In this document: positions 28,501-36,254 of the stretch, piece by piece
Numbering within the stretch: the stretch's first letter is position 1
How the letters are laid out: every line of letters begins with the position of its first letter
DNA from: Marinifilum sp. N1E240
Lineage (GTDB): Bacteria; Bacteroidota; Bacteroidia; Bacteroidales; Marinifilaceae
Direction: 5' to 3'
Length of the DNA stretch: 64,000 nt
NCBI RefSeq assembly: GCF_009295825.1
Contig: NZ_WHKF01000002.1
Span: 124,001-188,000, forward strand
Program-made: the position numbers and the translations under genes
The notes under the pieces: generated by a model
What the model was told of the DNA's origin: nothing
Databases searched by the model: none
The model's input: only the letters and a program-made list of their open reading frames with translations

Positions 28501-28775
28501 TTAGATTTATGCAGGATTATAATTTTGATGTAGGAGGAAAGAAAAACACCTTGCAATTTTCGATTGATGTATTAAATATTGGGAATATGATTAGTTCTAA
28601 CTGGGGAGTTCGTCAGTTTGCAACAACAACGCGACCAATAACTGTTAATGGAGTGGATAATAATGGTATTCCTTGGTTACAATTCGATCCTAACCTAAAA
28701 GAATCTTATATTGATGATGTATCGGTAAATTCTAAATGGCAATTGCAAATAGGGATACGTTATATTTTTAATTAA
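25593..28775 (+). CDS. TonB-dependent receptor, Oar-like
   Basis: 1060 residues with a signal peptide (1-22, ending AFSQ). Residues about 28-112 form a carboxypeptidase-regulatory-like beta domain ([28 protein letters not shown]). The plug domain (about 140-250) contains [19 protein letters not shown] and [45 protein letters not shown]-like signature segments of Oar proteins. The rest is a 22-strand-type barrel ending [12 protein letters not shown] with a C-terminal aromatic. There is no SusD partner, so it is not a SusCD polysaccharide importer. Oar-like receptors in Bacteroidota and Myxococcus are linked to surface display, protease release or C-signalling; the ligand is unknown. Confidence 0.9.
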   Translation: [1060 protein letters not shown]

Positions 28776-28796
28776 TAAATATAATTCATAAAAGTT

Positions 28797-28827
28797 AGAG
28801 CTGTTGCAATTGCAACAGCTCTTTTTA
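28797..28827 (+). terminator. Terminator after Oar-like receptor
   Basis: AGAGCTGTTGCAA (28797-28809) is perfectly complementary to the adjacent 13 bases (28810-28822), followed by Ts. It is a strong intrinsic terminator. Confidence 0.85.
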
Positions 28828-28930
28828 TTCAATATAAATCAGACTATTTCTACATTATTTTTTTGAAGTAGCTTAATGTTCATAGTAAACAGTATTATCT
28901 TTAGGAATTCAACCTGAAAAATCAATTTTA

Positions 28931-30631
28931 ATGATGAAAAAAGCATATTCGATACTGTTAATTTTGTGCTTGTTAATTGGGCAATCTTCTTGTGATCAAA
29001 AAGAAACGATTTCCAAAGGCAGTGATGGAATGGTAGTGACAGCACATTTTCTGGCTTCGGAAGTAGGTGCAGATATTTTAAAACAGGGAGGTAATGCTTT
29101 TGATGCTGCTGTTGCTGTTCAGTTTGCTCTTGCGGTTGTTTACCCTAGAGCTGGCAACATTGCAGGTGGAGGATTTGCAGTTATTAGAACTGCTGATGGA
29201 AAATACAATACTCTTGATTTTCGCGAAAAGGCTCCCTTAGCCGCATATGAAAATATGTATGTTGATAGCTCTGGAAATGCGCTTACAAACCTTGGTCAAA
29301 AGGGACATTTGGCTGTTGGTGTTCCGGGTAGTGTAGATGGAATGTGCGAATTGCATAAAAAATATGGAAGCATACAATGGGAGAAATTACTGCAACCAGC
29401 TATTGATTTTGCAGGCAATGGAATTAAATTGACTGAACTTGAAGCGAATAAGTTAAATGATTATCGCGAAAGAATATTAACACAGAATTCAGGAAAAAAA
29501 GAAATTAGATATGTAAAGGATACTCTGTTTTTAAAAGGAGATATTCTTTTGCAACCAGAATTGAAGGAAACTTTAAAGCGAATACAGCTTGATGAAAGAG
29601 AGGGGTTTTACGGTGGTAAAACTGCGGAGTTGTTAATAAGTGAAATTCAAAATGGAAATGGAATTATTACAAATGAAGATTTAAAGAACTATAAAGCCGT
29701 TTGGCGAGAGGCACTTGTTGGGAAATATCGTGATTGTAAAATTATTTCAATGCCGCCTCCTTCGAGTGGTGGAATTGCATTGATTCAATTGTTAAAAGGC
29801 GCAGAAAAATTTGAATTAAGGAATTATGGATTTGCATCAATGGAGCATTTTCATATTATGACAGAGTTGGAACGAAGAGTGTATGCCGATAGAGCAACAT
29901 GGTTGGGTGATCCTGATTTTTATGATGTTCCAACATCCCGATTAATTAGCGATGTATATCTGGATGAGAGATTTTCAGATATCAGTATAGATAAAAAATC
30001 AGATTCTCAGGAAATTAAAGCTGGAGAAGTAAATGTAATTGAGAGTTTTGAAACCACACATTTTTCTATAGCAGATAAAGCTGGGAATGCGATAGCTATC
30101 ACCACAACACTGAATGGCAACTATGGTTGTAAGGTGGTGGTTGATGGAGCAGGATTTTTGTTGAATAATGAAATGGATGATTTTAGTATTAAACCCGGAG
30201 TTCCGAATCAGTTTGGTTTAGTGGGAGGAATGGCAAATGCGATTCAGCCTGAGAAAAGAATGCTTAGTAGTATGACTCCTACCATAGTTGAAAAAGATGG
30301 AGAATTGCGAATGGTACTTGGTACTCCTGGAGGATCTACAATTATCACATCAGTTTTTCAAAATATTATTAATGCAATGGAATTTGAAATGACTCCTCAG
30401 GAATGTGTAAATGCACCAAGAATTCATTCTCAATGGCTTCCAGATGAAATCTATATAGAACCTAATGCAATTGATAATGTTACTCGAGAGAGATTAGAGA
30501 AAATGGGGCATGTGATTATAGATATGAGTAAAATTGGAATGATGGCGAATATTTTCGTTCAGGAGAATGGAGATGTTATTGGTTGTGCGGATACAATCAG
30601 GCATAAAGACAGCAAAGCAATTGGTTATTAG
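28931..30631 (+). CDS. ggt: Gamma-glutamyltransferase, lipoprotein-type
   Basis: 566 residues (or 565 from the second ATG at 28934). The signal peptide has a lipobox ending GQSSC (Cys21). This is an Ntn-hydrolase that cleaves glutathione and transfers the gamma-glutamyl group. It is made as a precursor cut before a Thr: the motif TTHFSIADKAGNAIA begins at Thr375, the predicted nucleophile and new N-terminus of the small subunit. GGNAFDAAVAVQFALAVVYP and the AGGGFAVIR region of the large subunit, and MVLGTPGGSTIITSVFQ of the small subunit, are also present. It acts in the periplasm. A TATCTTTA box at 28896-28903 may be its -7 element. It has its own terminator, so it is monocistronic. Confidence 0.93.
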   Translation: MMKKAYSILLILCLLIGQSSCDQKETISKGSDGMVVTAHFLASEVGADILKQGGNAFDAAVAVQFALAVVYPRAGNIAGGGFAVIRTADGKYNTLDFREKAPLAAYENMYVDSSGNALTNLGQKGHLAVGVPGSVDGMCELHKKYGSIQWEKLLQPAIDFAGNGIKLTELEANKLNDYRERILTQNSGKKEIRYVKDTLFLKGDILLQPELKETLKRIQLDEREGFYGGKTAELLISEIQNGNGIITNEDLKNYKAVWREALVGKYRDCKIISMPPPSSGGIALIQLLKGAEKFELRNYGFASMEHFHIMTELERRVYADRATWLGDPDFYDVPTSRLISDVYLDERFSDISIDKKSDSQEIKAGEVNVIESFETTHFSIADKAGNAIAITTTLNGNYGCKVVVDGAGFLLNNEMDDFSIKPGVPNQFGLVGGMANAIQPEKRMLSSMTPTIVEKDGELRMVLGTPGGSTIITSVFQNIINAMEFEMTPQECVNAPRIHSQWLPDEIYIEPNAIDNVTRERLEKMGHVIIDMSKIGMMANIFVQENGDVIGCADTIRHKDSKAIGY

Positions 30632-30636
30632 AAAGT

Positions 30637-30673
30637 AAAAAAGGCAGAACTTTAAAGAAGTTTTGCCTTTTTT
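30637..30673 (+). terminator. Terminator after ggt
   Basis: AAAAAAGGCA (30637-30646) pairs with TGCCTTTTTT (30664-30673) and AACTT (30648-30652) with AAGTT (30658-30662), ending in six Ts. Confidence 0.85.
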
Positions 30674-31006
30674 GGGTTTATGGTATTTGGGTTAGTTGCT
30701 TACATAATGGGCGGTCTGAATATCTTGTCCAATTAAAATTAGCGACCATTCAATTTGAATAAGATACAACCCCGAAATTAATGTCAGGATATAAAATAAA
30801 AATGAGGTTGACCGTTCCCATTTGTTACTTGCTTCTTGCTAAAAGTAGTAACTTTTTAAAATAATCACTATAAATGCAGCATAGATTACCTAGTTTGATT
30901 TCAATCCAAATAAGAAAATTGCCTGCTTAATAGAAGTCCAAAATATTTTTTTTAATAGTATGAAAACAAGAAATGGAACAATTGTAATGAAAATTTATAT
31001 TGTTTG
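30674..31006. other. Intergenic region without recognisable gene
   Basis: A stretch of over 300 AT-rich bases between the ggt terminator and the NUDIX promoter. No ORF of note, no RNA gene and no strong repeat was seen. Confidence 0.4.
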
Positions 31007-31037
31007 TTGGTTAACAGAAATCATTCCTTTAGATTTG
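31007..31037 (+). promoter_or_regulatory. Promoter of NUDIX gene
   Basis: TTG at 31007-31009 and a perfect TAGATTTG (TAnnTTTG) at 31030-31037, 20 bases apart and 19 bases before the ATG. It fits the Bacteroidota sigma-factor consensus. Confidence 0.65.
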
Positions 31038-31056
31038 TTATTCTTCAAAAAAATCA

Positions 31057-31608
31057 ATGTTTATGAATCCTGTTAATAAAGGTACACTTCCGGAAAATGT
31101 TATTGCTTTTTGTCCGAAGTGTGGAAGTGCAAATTTTAAATATCGAGAGGATAACTCATTTCTTTGCGAAAACTGTAATTTTCATTTGTACATAAATTCA
31201 GCTGCTGCTGTAGCCGCATTAATAGTTAACGATGATGGTGAAATTCTTCTCACCAAACGAGCTATTGAACCTCAAAAAGGAATGCTCGATTTGCCAGGTG
31301 GTTTTGTAGATGTGATGGAAACTGCAGAAAATGCTGTCTCCAGAGAAATTAAGGAAGAGTTGAATTTAGATGTGAAAAGCATGAAGTACTTTATGTCTTT
31401 TCCCAATGAATATATTTTTGGCGGAATTTCTGTATTTACAATTGATTTGGCATTTGCATGCTCTGTGATAAATTATAATAAAATACACGCTAAGGATGAT
31501 ATTTCAGCATTTAAGTTTTATAAGTTTTCAGAGATTGATTTCGATAATGTTTGTTCAGGATCTATACCTATTATTATTCGTGAATTCATAAAAATGCAAA
31601 GAGATTAA
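31057..31608 (+). CDS. NUDIX hydrolase with N-terminal zinc ribbon
   Basis: 183 residues. Four cysteines (Cys19, Cys22, Cys37, Cys40) form a zinc ribbon like that of NADH pyrophosphatase (NudC). The NUDIX box runs from Gly81 to about residue 104 (GGFVDVMETAENAVSREIKE then EL) with the catalytic REIKEE. It is shorter than NudC and lacks its N-terminal domain; the nucleoside-diphosphate substrate is unknown. A second possible start lies at 31063. The stop codon sits in the loop of the terminator of the convergent operon. Confidence 0.9.
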   Translation: MFMNPVNKGTLPENVIAFCPKCGSANFKYREDNSFLCENCNFHLYINSAAAVAALIVNDDGEILLTKRAIEPQKGMLDLPGGFVDVMETAENAVSREIKEELNLDVKSMKYFMSFPNEYIFGGISVFTIDLAFACSVINYNKIHAKDDISAFKFYKFSEIDFDNVCSGSIPIIIREFIKMQRD

Positions 31609-31625
31609 TTAAATTCTCTTTGCAT
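31594..31625 (-). terminator. Terminator of the minus-strand glycan genes, inside the NUDIX 3' end
   Basis: A perfect 11-bp stem ATGCAAAGAGA (31594-31604) / TCTCTTTGCAT (31615-31625). On the minus strand it is followed by five Ts. It lies 14 bases beyond the stop of the InaA-like gene and overlaps the last codons and stop of the convergent NUDIX gene. Confidence 0.75.
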
Positions 31626-31638
31626 GCAAGTTATCTAG

Positions 31639-32376
31639 TTATGCTTTCTTCTTTTTGGCTTTTCTTTTCTTAATTGCTTCATTATGAGACATTGTTAGTT
31701 GCATCATTTTTTCAATAACAGAATTTTCATCCGTATTCCAAAGTTTTGCATATTCTTTTGCCATTACTTCTACCATTTCTTTAGTAGAGCCTAGCCTGTA
31801 GAAGTTTTTTATGCCCAAATCTATATCAATAGAAGTAAATTTGGTTCGATTAAGATCTACTAGATAAAAGTTAAAACCAGAATCGTTTTCTTTTATTAGT
31901 GTATTCCCTGGAGAATGATCAATGAAATAAATTCCTTGCTTATGGAAGTTGTATGTAAATCTAGTGAATTCAATCAACACATCGTTTATGTTTTCAATGT
32001 TTTGACCAATTAGTTCCCTGAATGTGTAATCATATTCAGCTTGTATTGAGATATAATAACTTCTAGTCAATCCGCCAAGTTTAGAGTATTCTATATAAGC
32101 TACAGGATCTGGAGTTGAAACTCCTAATTTTAACAACTTAGAACCATATTGAAAAGATCTTTTAGCCTTTGATTTTCTTAAGTAACGATAAGCATACTTG
32201 TTGATTAAGTTAGGAGTTTTAAATGATTTAATATTAAATATTAAATCATCTATTTTTATTGATTTAATTAGATTTCGACCATCTTGAATCACTTGTCCTT
32301 CATTTTCAAATATACGAGGAATGTCAAGTATCTTCTCTTTAAGAAGACTGTAGGAAGGATTTATTTCGTATCGCAT
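31639..32376 (-). CDS. InaA/Kdo-kinase-like lipopolysaccharide kinase family protein
   Basis: 245 residues with a protein-kinase-like fold of the InaA/KdkA/WaaP group. The catalytic loop is FIDHSPGNTLI (about residues 151-161; His/Asp ... Asn) and the metal-binding segment FYLVDLNRTKF corresponds to the DFG position with Asp. LVEFTRFTYNFHKQGIYF just before it is typical of the family. The C-terminus is Lys-rich (KKRKAKKKKA). It probably phosphorylates a lipid-A core or other surface-glycan sugar. Its start overlaps the stop of the CDP-glycerol-type gene by one base, so they form one operon. Confidence 0.8.
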   Translation of the reverse strand: MRYEINPSYSLLKEKILDIPRIFENEGQVIQDGRNLIKSIKIDDLIFNIKSFKTPNLINKYAYRYLRKSKAKRSFQYGSKLLKLGVSTPDPVAYIEYSKLGGLTRSYYISIQAEYDYTFRELIGQNIENINDVLIEFTRFTYNFHKQGIYFIDHSPGNTLIKENDSGFNFYLVDLNRTKFTSIDIDLGIKNFYRLGSTKEMVEVMAKEYAKLWNTDENSVIEKMMQLTMSHNEAIKKRKAKKKKA

Positions 32377-33410
32377 TATTTAAATCTTTTTAAGGATTTT
32401 TTTCTTCTGAAATAACCTAGATTTCTTTTTTCAGGAACTCCAAATTGATCAATGTAATTTTGAGCTGCAGTTAACATTCTCTTACATGAGTTTCCATCAG
32501 AATAGGGATCAAAGTATAGAATTGCTTCTTTACGTTTATTGGCAAATTCATCCAAGGTAATTTCTTTATTAAAAGCATCAGCTAGATGTAATGGATTGTT
32601 AATGTTTCGCCAATATTTTACTTTCGATGCATTGTTAAAGGTTATTACTGGCTTATTAAGAAACAGAAACTCAAAAACAACAGACGATGAATCGCTAATC
32701 ATTACATCCGAAATTAATAAGAATTTGTTGATATCCACATCTGCCATCCACAGCATATTTTTATTATTGTTTGCAATGGTCTCATATGCTTTCATCCATT
32801 TTTTATCTGTTAAAGGGTGAAATTTGAGAATTAGCAAAACATCATCTCGTTCTTCAACGAATTTTTGAATTCCTTCTTGCAAGTAAGGCAAAGAAGTTAT
32901 AGACGGAGGAAAAGTTGGAGCATATAAAACAATTTTTTCTTTCTTGTATTTTGTAAGAAGATCTTGTTTATAATCATCGTATTTATTTAAATCTCGAATA
33001 ATTCCATCTCTTCGTGACCAACCAGTCTCAACTACTTCAGCTTTGCGTTTGTTTTTAAGTGCCTTTTTATATCCATCTGTAAAATATGGTCCTTGGGTTA
33101 AGTACAAATCAAAATAATCCCGAATTCGAAAATAACGCTTTTCTCCACATTCATACCCATGTGAAATTTGAATTTTCACCCCAGGTAAATCATAAGGAAC
33201 AACATTACATGGAACAAAAATTGCATCAGGAGAGAATTCATAGATATCATTAATATTATTCGTCCAAGGAACATCCAAACTAAATTCTGAAATATTATTT
33301 TTATGGATATACCACAATATTTCATGACAACCTTCTAAAATAGCTTGTTCATGTATTGGTTTTACCATTGAAATGGTATACTTCTGCTCACAAAATAATA
33401 CAATTTTCAT
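32376..33410 (-). CDS. CDP-glycerol glycerophosphotransferase-like protein
   Basis: 344 residues, GT-B-like. The C-terminal half carries the TagF-family pattern: IVLYAPTFPPSITSLPYLQEGI, VLLILKFHPLTDK and the nucleotide-binding region ISDVMISDSSSVVFEFLFLNKPVITFNN. The N-terminal half is poorly conserved. It probably transfers a polyol- or alcohol-phosphate (or phosphonate) from a CDP/CMP-activated donor to a surface glycan. A second member of the family is encoded at 35163 on the other strand, next to the phosphonate genes. Confidence 0.82.
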   Translation of the reverse strand: MKIVLFCEQKYTISMVKPIHEQAILEGCHEILWYIHKNNISEFSLDVPWTNNINDIYEFSPDAIFVPCNVVPYDLPGVKIQISHGYECGEKRYFRIRDYFDLYLTQGPYFTDGYKKALKNKRKAEVVETGWSRRDGIIRDLNKYDDYKQDLLTKYKKEKIVLYAPTFPPSITSLPYLQEGIQKFVEERDDVLLILKFHPLTDKKWMKAYETIANNNKNMLWMADVDINKFLLISDVMISDSSSVVFEFLFLNKPVITFNNASKVKYWRNINNPLHLADAFNKEITLDEFANKRKEAILYFDPYSDGNSCKRMLTAAQNYIDQFGVPEKRNLGYFRRKKSLKRFK

Positions 33411-33688
33411 ATAATTCTTATAATGTTTTATTTATTATGCTTATAGACAATTTTATTTCTTTTAACGGAAATAGAACGTTATCAATTAATTCATCAATTC
33501 GATTATATCATTATTGTCTATGGATAAATTATTATAAATTCCCTTTGGCATAATGAGTGAGTTGATTGTAACTAATTGCATAAACTTGAGATTTTATGCA
33601 AAGAAAACAAAAAATACACTCTTACTCAATATTACATGAATCATTTCGTTTAAGTATTTGTTTGAAAAAAATGATAAATTAAACAAGG
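33411..33688. repeat. Divergent regulatory region with two perfect 9-bp inverted repeats
   Basis: Between the divergent glycan operons, ATAGACAAT (33443-33451) faces ATTGTCTAT (33513-33521) across 61 bases, and TTGCATAAA (33576-33584) faces TTTATGCAA (33593-33601) across 8 bases. The first could flank an invertible segment and the second could be an operator. No gene lies here. Confidence 0.4.
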
Positions 33689-33722
33689 TTCTGAGTATCT
33701 CAGATTATAATACTTATCTTTG
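33689..33722 (+). promoter_or_regulatory. Promoter of the wzi-phosphonate operon
   Basis: A perfect TATCTTTG (33715-33722) has TTCTG (33689-33693) 21 bases upstream as an approximate -33 box. A short dyad CTGAG-tat-CTCAG (33691-33703) overlaps the -33 region. The wzi ATG follows at 33752. Confidence 0.6.
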
Positions 33723-33751
33723 TTCACTTTTAAAATTTAAATATTAGAATA

Positions 33752-35134
33752 ATGAAATTGAAAGCCTTTCTATTAGCTTCTTTGATGATGATTTGTGTTG
33801 TGATCTTTGCACAAAAGAAAACCAAATATGAAGTGGGGATTTCATCAGCTGTAGGGACAAATAAAAATTTACCGTTTTGGTTACATTCTAACAAAAATGG
33901 AAGAGTTCCAGACAAAGGATTTATAATGGGAGATATTTCATTTGGGATGGATTATAACGACAGTAATGAAAGAGAAATTGATTTCATGTGGAAAACAAGT
34001 GGTGTTGCGTACTCAGGTCATGAATCAAATTTAATAGTGGATGAGGCTTATGTTGGTTTAAAATGGAAAATATTTAATTTATATATCGGACAGAAAAACA
34101 ATTCCATTCTTAAGGATGGACTATCATCAACGAATGGAGATTTAATGTATTCAAATAATTCACGCGCCTATCCTAAATATGAATTAAGTGTTTCAGATTG
34201 GACAGGCGTGCCTTATACCAATGGATTAATTTCGTTTAAAGGCTTGTTGTCTGATGGAATTACAACTGACAATAGATATATTGATAATGCAAGGATACAT
34301 CACAAAAACTTTTATTTAAGGATATTTAAAGATTATAAATTTAGCGCAAGTGCTGGTATCGAGCATTATGCCTTGTGGGCAGGAACACACCCTATAAACG
34401 GCGATATTTCAGGATCATTTTCAAAATATATGAAAATATTTAAAATAGAAGGGGATGATGCTGGAACATTTGGTAACGATGAGTATCGCTTAGGTAATCA
34501 CATTGGAAGTTATCGTTTCGACTTATATTATAATGACAAGAATTTTAGTTTGAATGCATACTATCAAACAGTTTTTGAAGATGGGTCGGGTAAAAGAATG
34601 AATAACTTACCAGATGGATTGTACGGTTTATATTTCAAAAATAATAAGAATGAAAAGTCATTAATTCAATCTGCACTATTTGAATTTTATCATACAACTG
34701 ATCAGGGAGGATCTATTTTTCAGGAAGGAGACCATATTATTGGAGGACGAGATAATTATTTTAACCATAGCGAATATCGCTCGGGTTGGACTCATCATGG
34801 AAGAACAATTGGATCACCTTTGTTTACAACAGGATATAAAGATGGTCACACTGTAATTGAAAATAACAGATTTAAAGCTGTTCATATAGGTCTTATGGGG
34901 CATTTACTTGGATTGCCATACAAGACATATTTTACTTTCAGTAAGAATTATGGTACCTATTCAAGTCCGTATACTTCAAGTTTAAATCAGTTTTCTGGAG
35001 TCATGGAAGTGACTGTACCTGCAAGGAAACTTCCTTTTAAAATAGATTTAGCATGTGCTGTTGATAAGGGAGAACTTTTAAAGGATAACTTAGGATTTTT
35101 TATTAGATTGTCTAAGTCCGGAATTTTTAAATAA
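33752..35134 (+). CDS. wzi: Capsule assembly Wzi family outer-membrane protein
   Basis: 460 residues with a signal peptide (1-20, ending IFAQ). The start of the mature part, KYEVGISSAVGTNKNLPFWLHSNKNGRVPD, and the repeated barrel strands (DISFGMDYNDSN, AYVGLKWKIFNLYIGQKNN, KNFYLRIFKDYKFSASAGIEHYALWAGTHP) match the Caps_assemb_Wzi family of 18-strand barrels that anchor capsule at the cell surface. It is the first gene of the transcript leading to the phosphonate genes, which supports a surface-glycan destination for the phosphonate. Confidence 0.85.
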   Translation: MKLKAFLLASLMMICVVIFAQKKTKYEVGISSAVGTNKNLPFWLHSNKNGRVPDKGFIMGDISFGMDYNDSNEREIDFMWKTSGVAYSGHESNLIVDEAYVGLKWKIFNLYIGQKNNSILKDGLSSTNGDLMYSNNSRAYPKYELSVSDWTGVPYTNGLISFKGLLSDGITTDNRYIDNARIHHKNFYLRIFKDYKFSASAGIEHYALWAGTHPINGDISGSFSKYMKIFKIEGDDAGTFGNDEYRLGNHIGSYRFDLYYNDKNFSLNAYYQTVFEDGSGKRMNNLPDGLYGLYFKNNKNEKSLIQSALFEFYHTTDQGGSIFQEGDHIIGGRDNYFNHSEYRSGWTHHGRTIGSPLFTTGYKDGHTVIENNRFKAVHIGLMGHLLGLPYKTYFTFSKNYGTYSSPYTSSLNQFSGVMEVTVPARKLPFKIDLACAVDKGELLKDNLGFFIRLSKSGIFK

Positions 35135-35162
35135 GATCTTCAATTTTATAAAAAGACTAGAT

Positions 35163-36254
35163 ATGCAGAGTCAGTTAAATTCTTTTTTTGCTTTATTTTA
35201 TTTAGAGAATAATTATTACTTGCCTCATTTCATATCTGTTATGGATGAGATGAATGCTAACTCCTTAAGTTTTGCTGTTGTAATTCCAGAGGAAAAATCA
35301 AGAAATATACAGGAACAAAATAAAACCACTATTGCTTTTTGTAAGAAACGTTCCATTGAGTATTACTTATTACCAAGAGAAGATTTAGTTTGTAAATTTT
35401 TAATATTTGGAAATGCATTAATACCTACAAATATAGATTATCAAAAAGCAGTATCCATTTTTCATGGTTGTTGGGGAGGTAAAAATGTTTATTTAAGAGA
35501 TACTCATACTGAATTTGATATTCGATTTGTTGAGACTGAATTTATTCGTGAGAATATTCTTCGGGCTCATCCAGATAAAAGGGATAATACTGTTGTAGTA
35601 GGGTATTCTAAATTGGATTCTTTACTACAAGAAAATCCAAAAGAGATTCAGGATTTAAAAGAAAAATACAATTTAGATCCTAAAAAGAAAACTATTCTTT
35701 ATGCGCCAACCTTTTATCCTTCATCAATTAGAAAGATATCTGAAAACTTTCCTGAATTGCTGAGTGAGTATAACATCCTTATTAAACCTCATTTTTATAT
35801 TTATATGAGGAAGAGGTATATAAAGGAATTTGAATTGATTCAGAATTGGAATAAGTACGATAATGTGTATTTTGCAGATCTATCGGAAAATTCTCTTATT
35901 CCATTTATGCTTGTAGCTGATATTCTGGTTTCAGATTTTTCAGCTGCCATTTATGAATTTGCAGCGATGGGTAAACCAGTAGTGGTAAATCGATTTGTAA
36001 AATCGAGATGGTATTATAAATTAATGCCTAATAAATTGAATGGCAGATTAGATCTGCTTAATTTTGATCTTTGGGAAGTGGGTGATAATGCTTATAATGA
36101 TAAGCAGATGGTTGAGCTGTTAAAAGAAAATTTAGAGAATCCTAGTAAAATGCTTGACCAGCGAATGAGTTTGGTTAAAAAAGTTGTTGGCGACGTTGAT
36201 GGAAAAGTTGCCCATAGAATTGTGAAACATTTAAAAAATATATTACATGAGTAA
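35163..36254 (+). CDS. CDP-glycerol glycerophosphotransferase-like protein, candidate phosphonate transferase
   Basis: 363 residues with the TagF-like C-terminal half: [33 protein letters not shown] and [26 protein letters not shown] (phosphate/nucleotide-binding region). It overlaps the cytidylyltransferase-PEP mutase gene by 8 bases. TagF enzymes use CDP-glycerol; because the next gene carries a CTP-transferase domain and makes a phosphonate, the inferred role is transfer of a CMP-activated phosphonate, probably 2-hydroxyethylphosphonate, to a glycan. Direct evidence for the donor is lacking. Confidence 0.82.
   Translation: MQSQLNSFFALFYLENNYYLPHFISVMDEMNANSLSFAVVIPEEKSRNIQEQNKTTIAFCKKRSIEYYLLPREDLVCKFLIFGNALIPTNIDYQKAVSIFHGCWGGKNVYLRDTHTEFDIRFVETEFIRENILRAHPDKRDNTVVVGYSKLDSLLQENPKEIQDLKEKYNLDPKKKTILYAPTFYPSSIRKISENFPELLSEYNILIKPHFYIYMRKRYIKEFELIQNWNKYDNVYFADLSENSLIPFMLVADILVSDFSAAIYEFAAMGKPVVVNRFVKSRWYYKLMPNKLNGRLDLLNFDLWEVGDNAYNDKQMVELLKENLENPSKMLDQRMSLVKKVVGDVDGKVAHRIVKHLKNILHE

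Noticed and set aside
33443-33521. Definite invertible capsule promoter
   Set aside because: Repeats are only 9 bases, no recombinase gene is visible in the window and no promoter is seen inside the segment; kept only as a low-weight observation.
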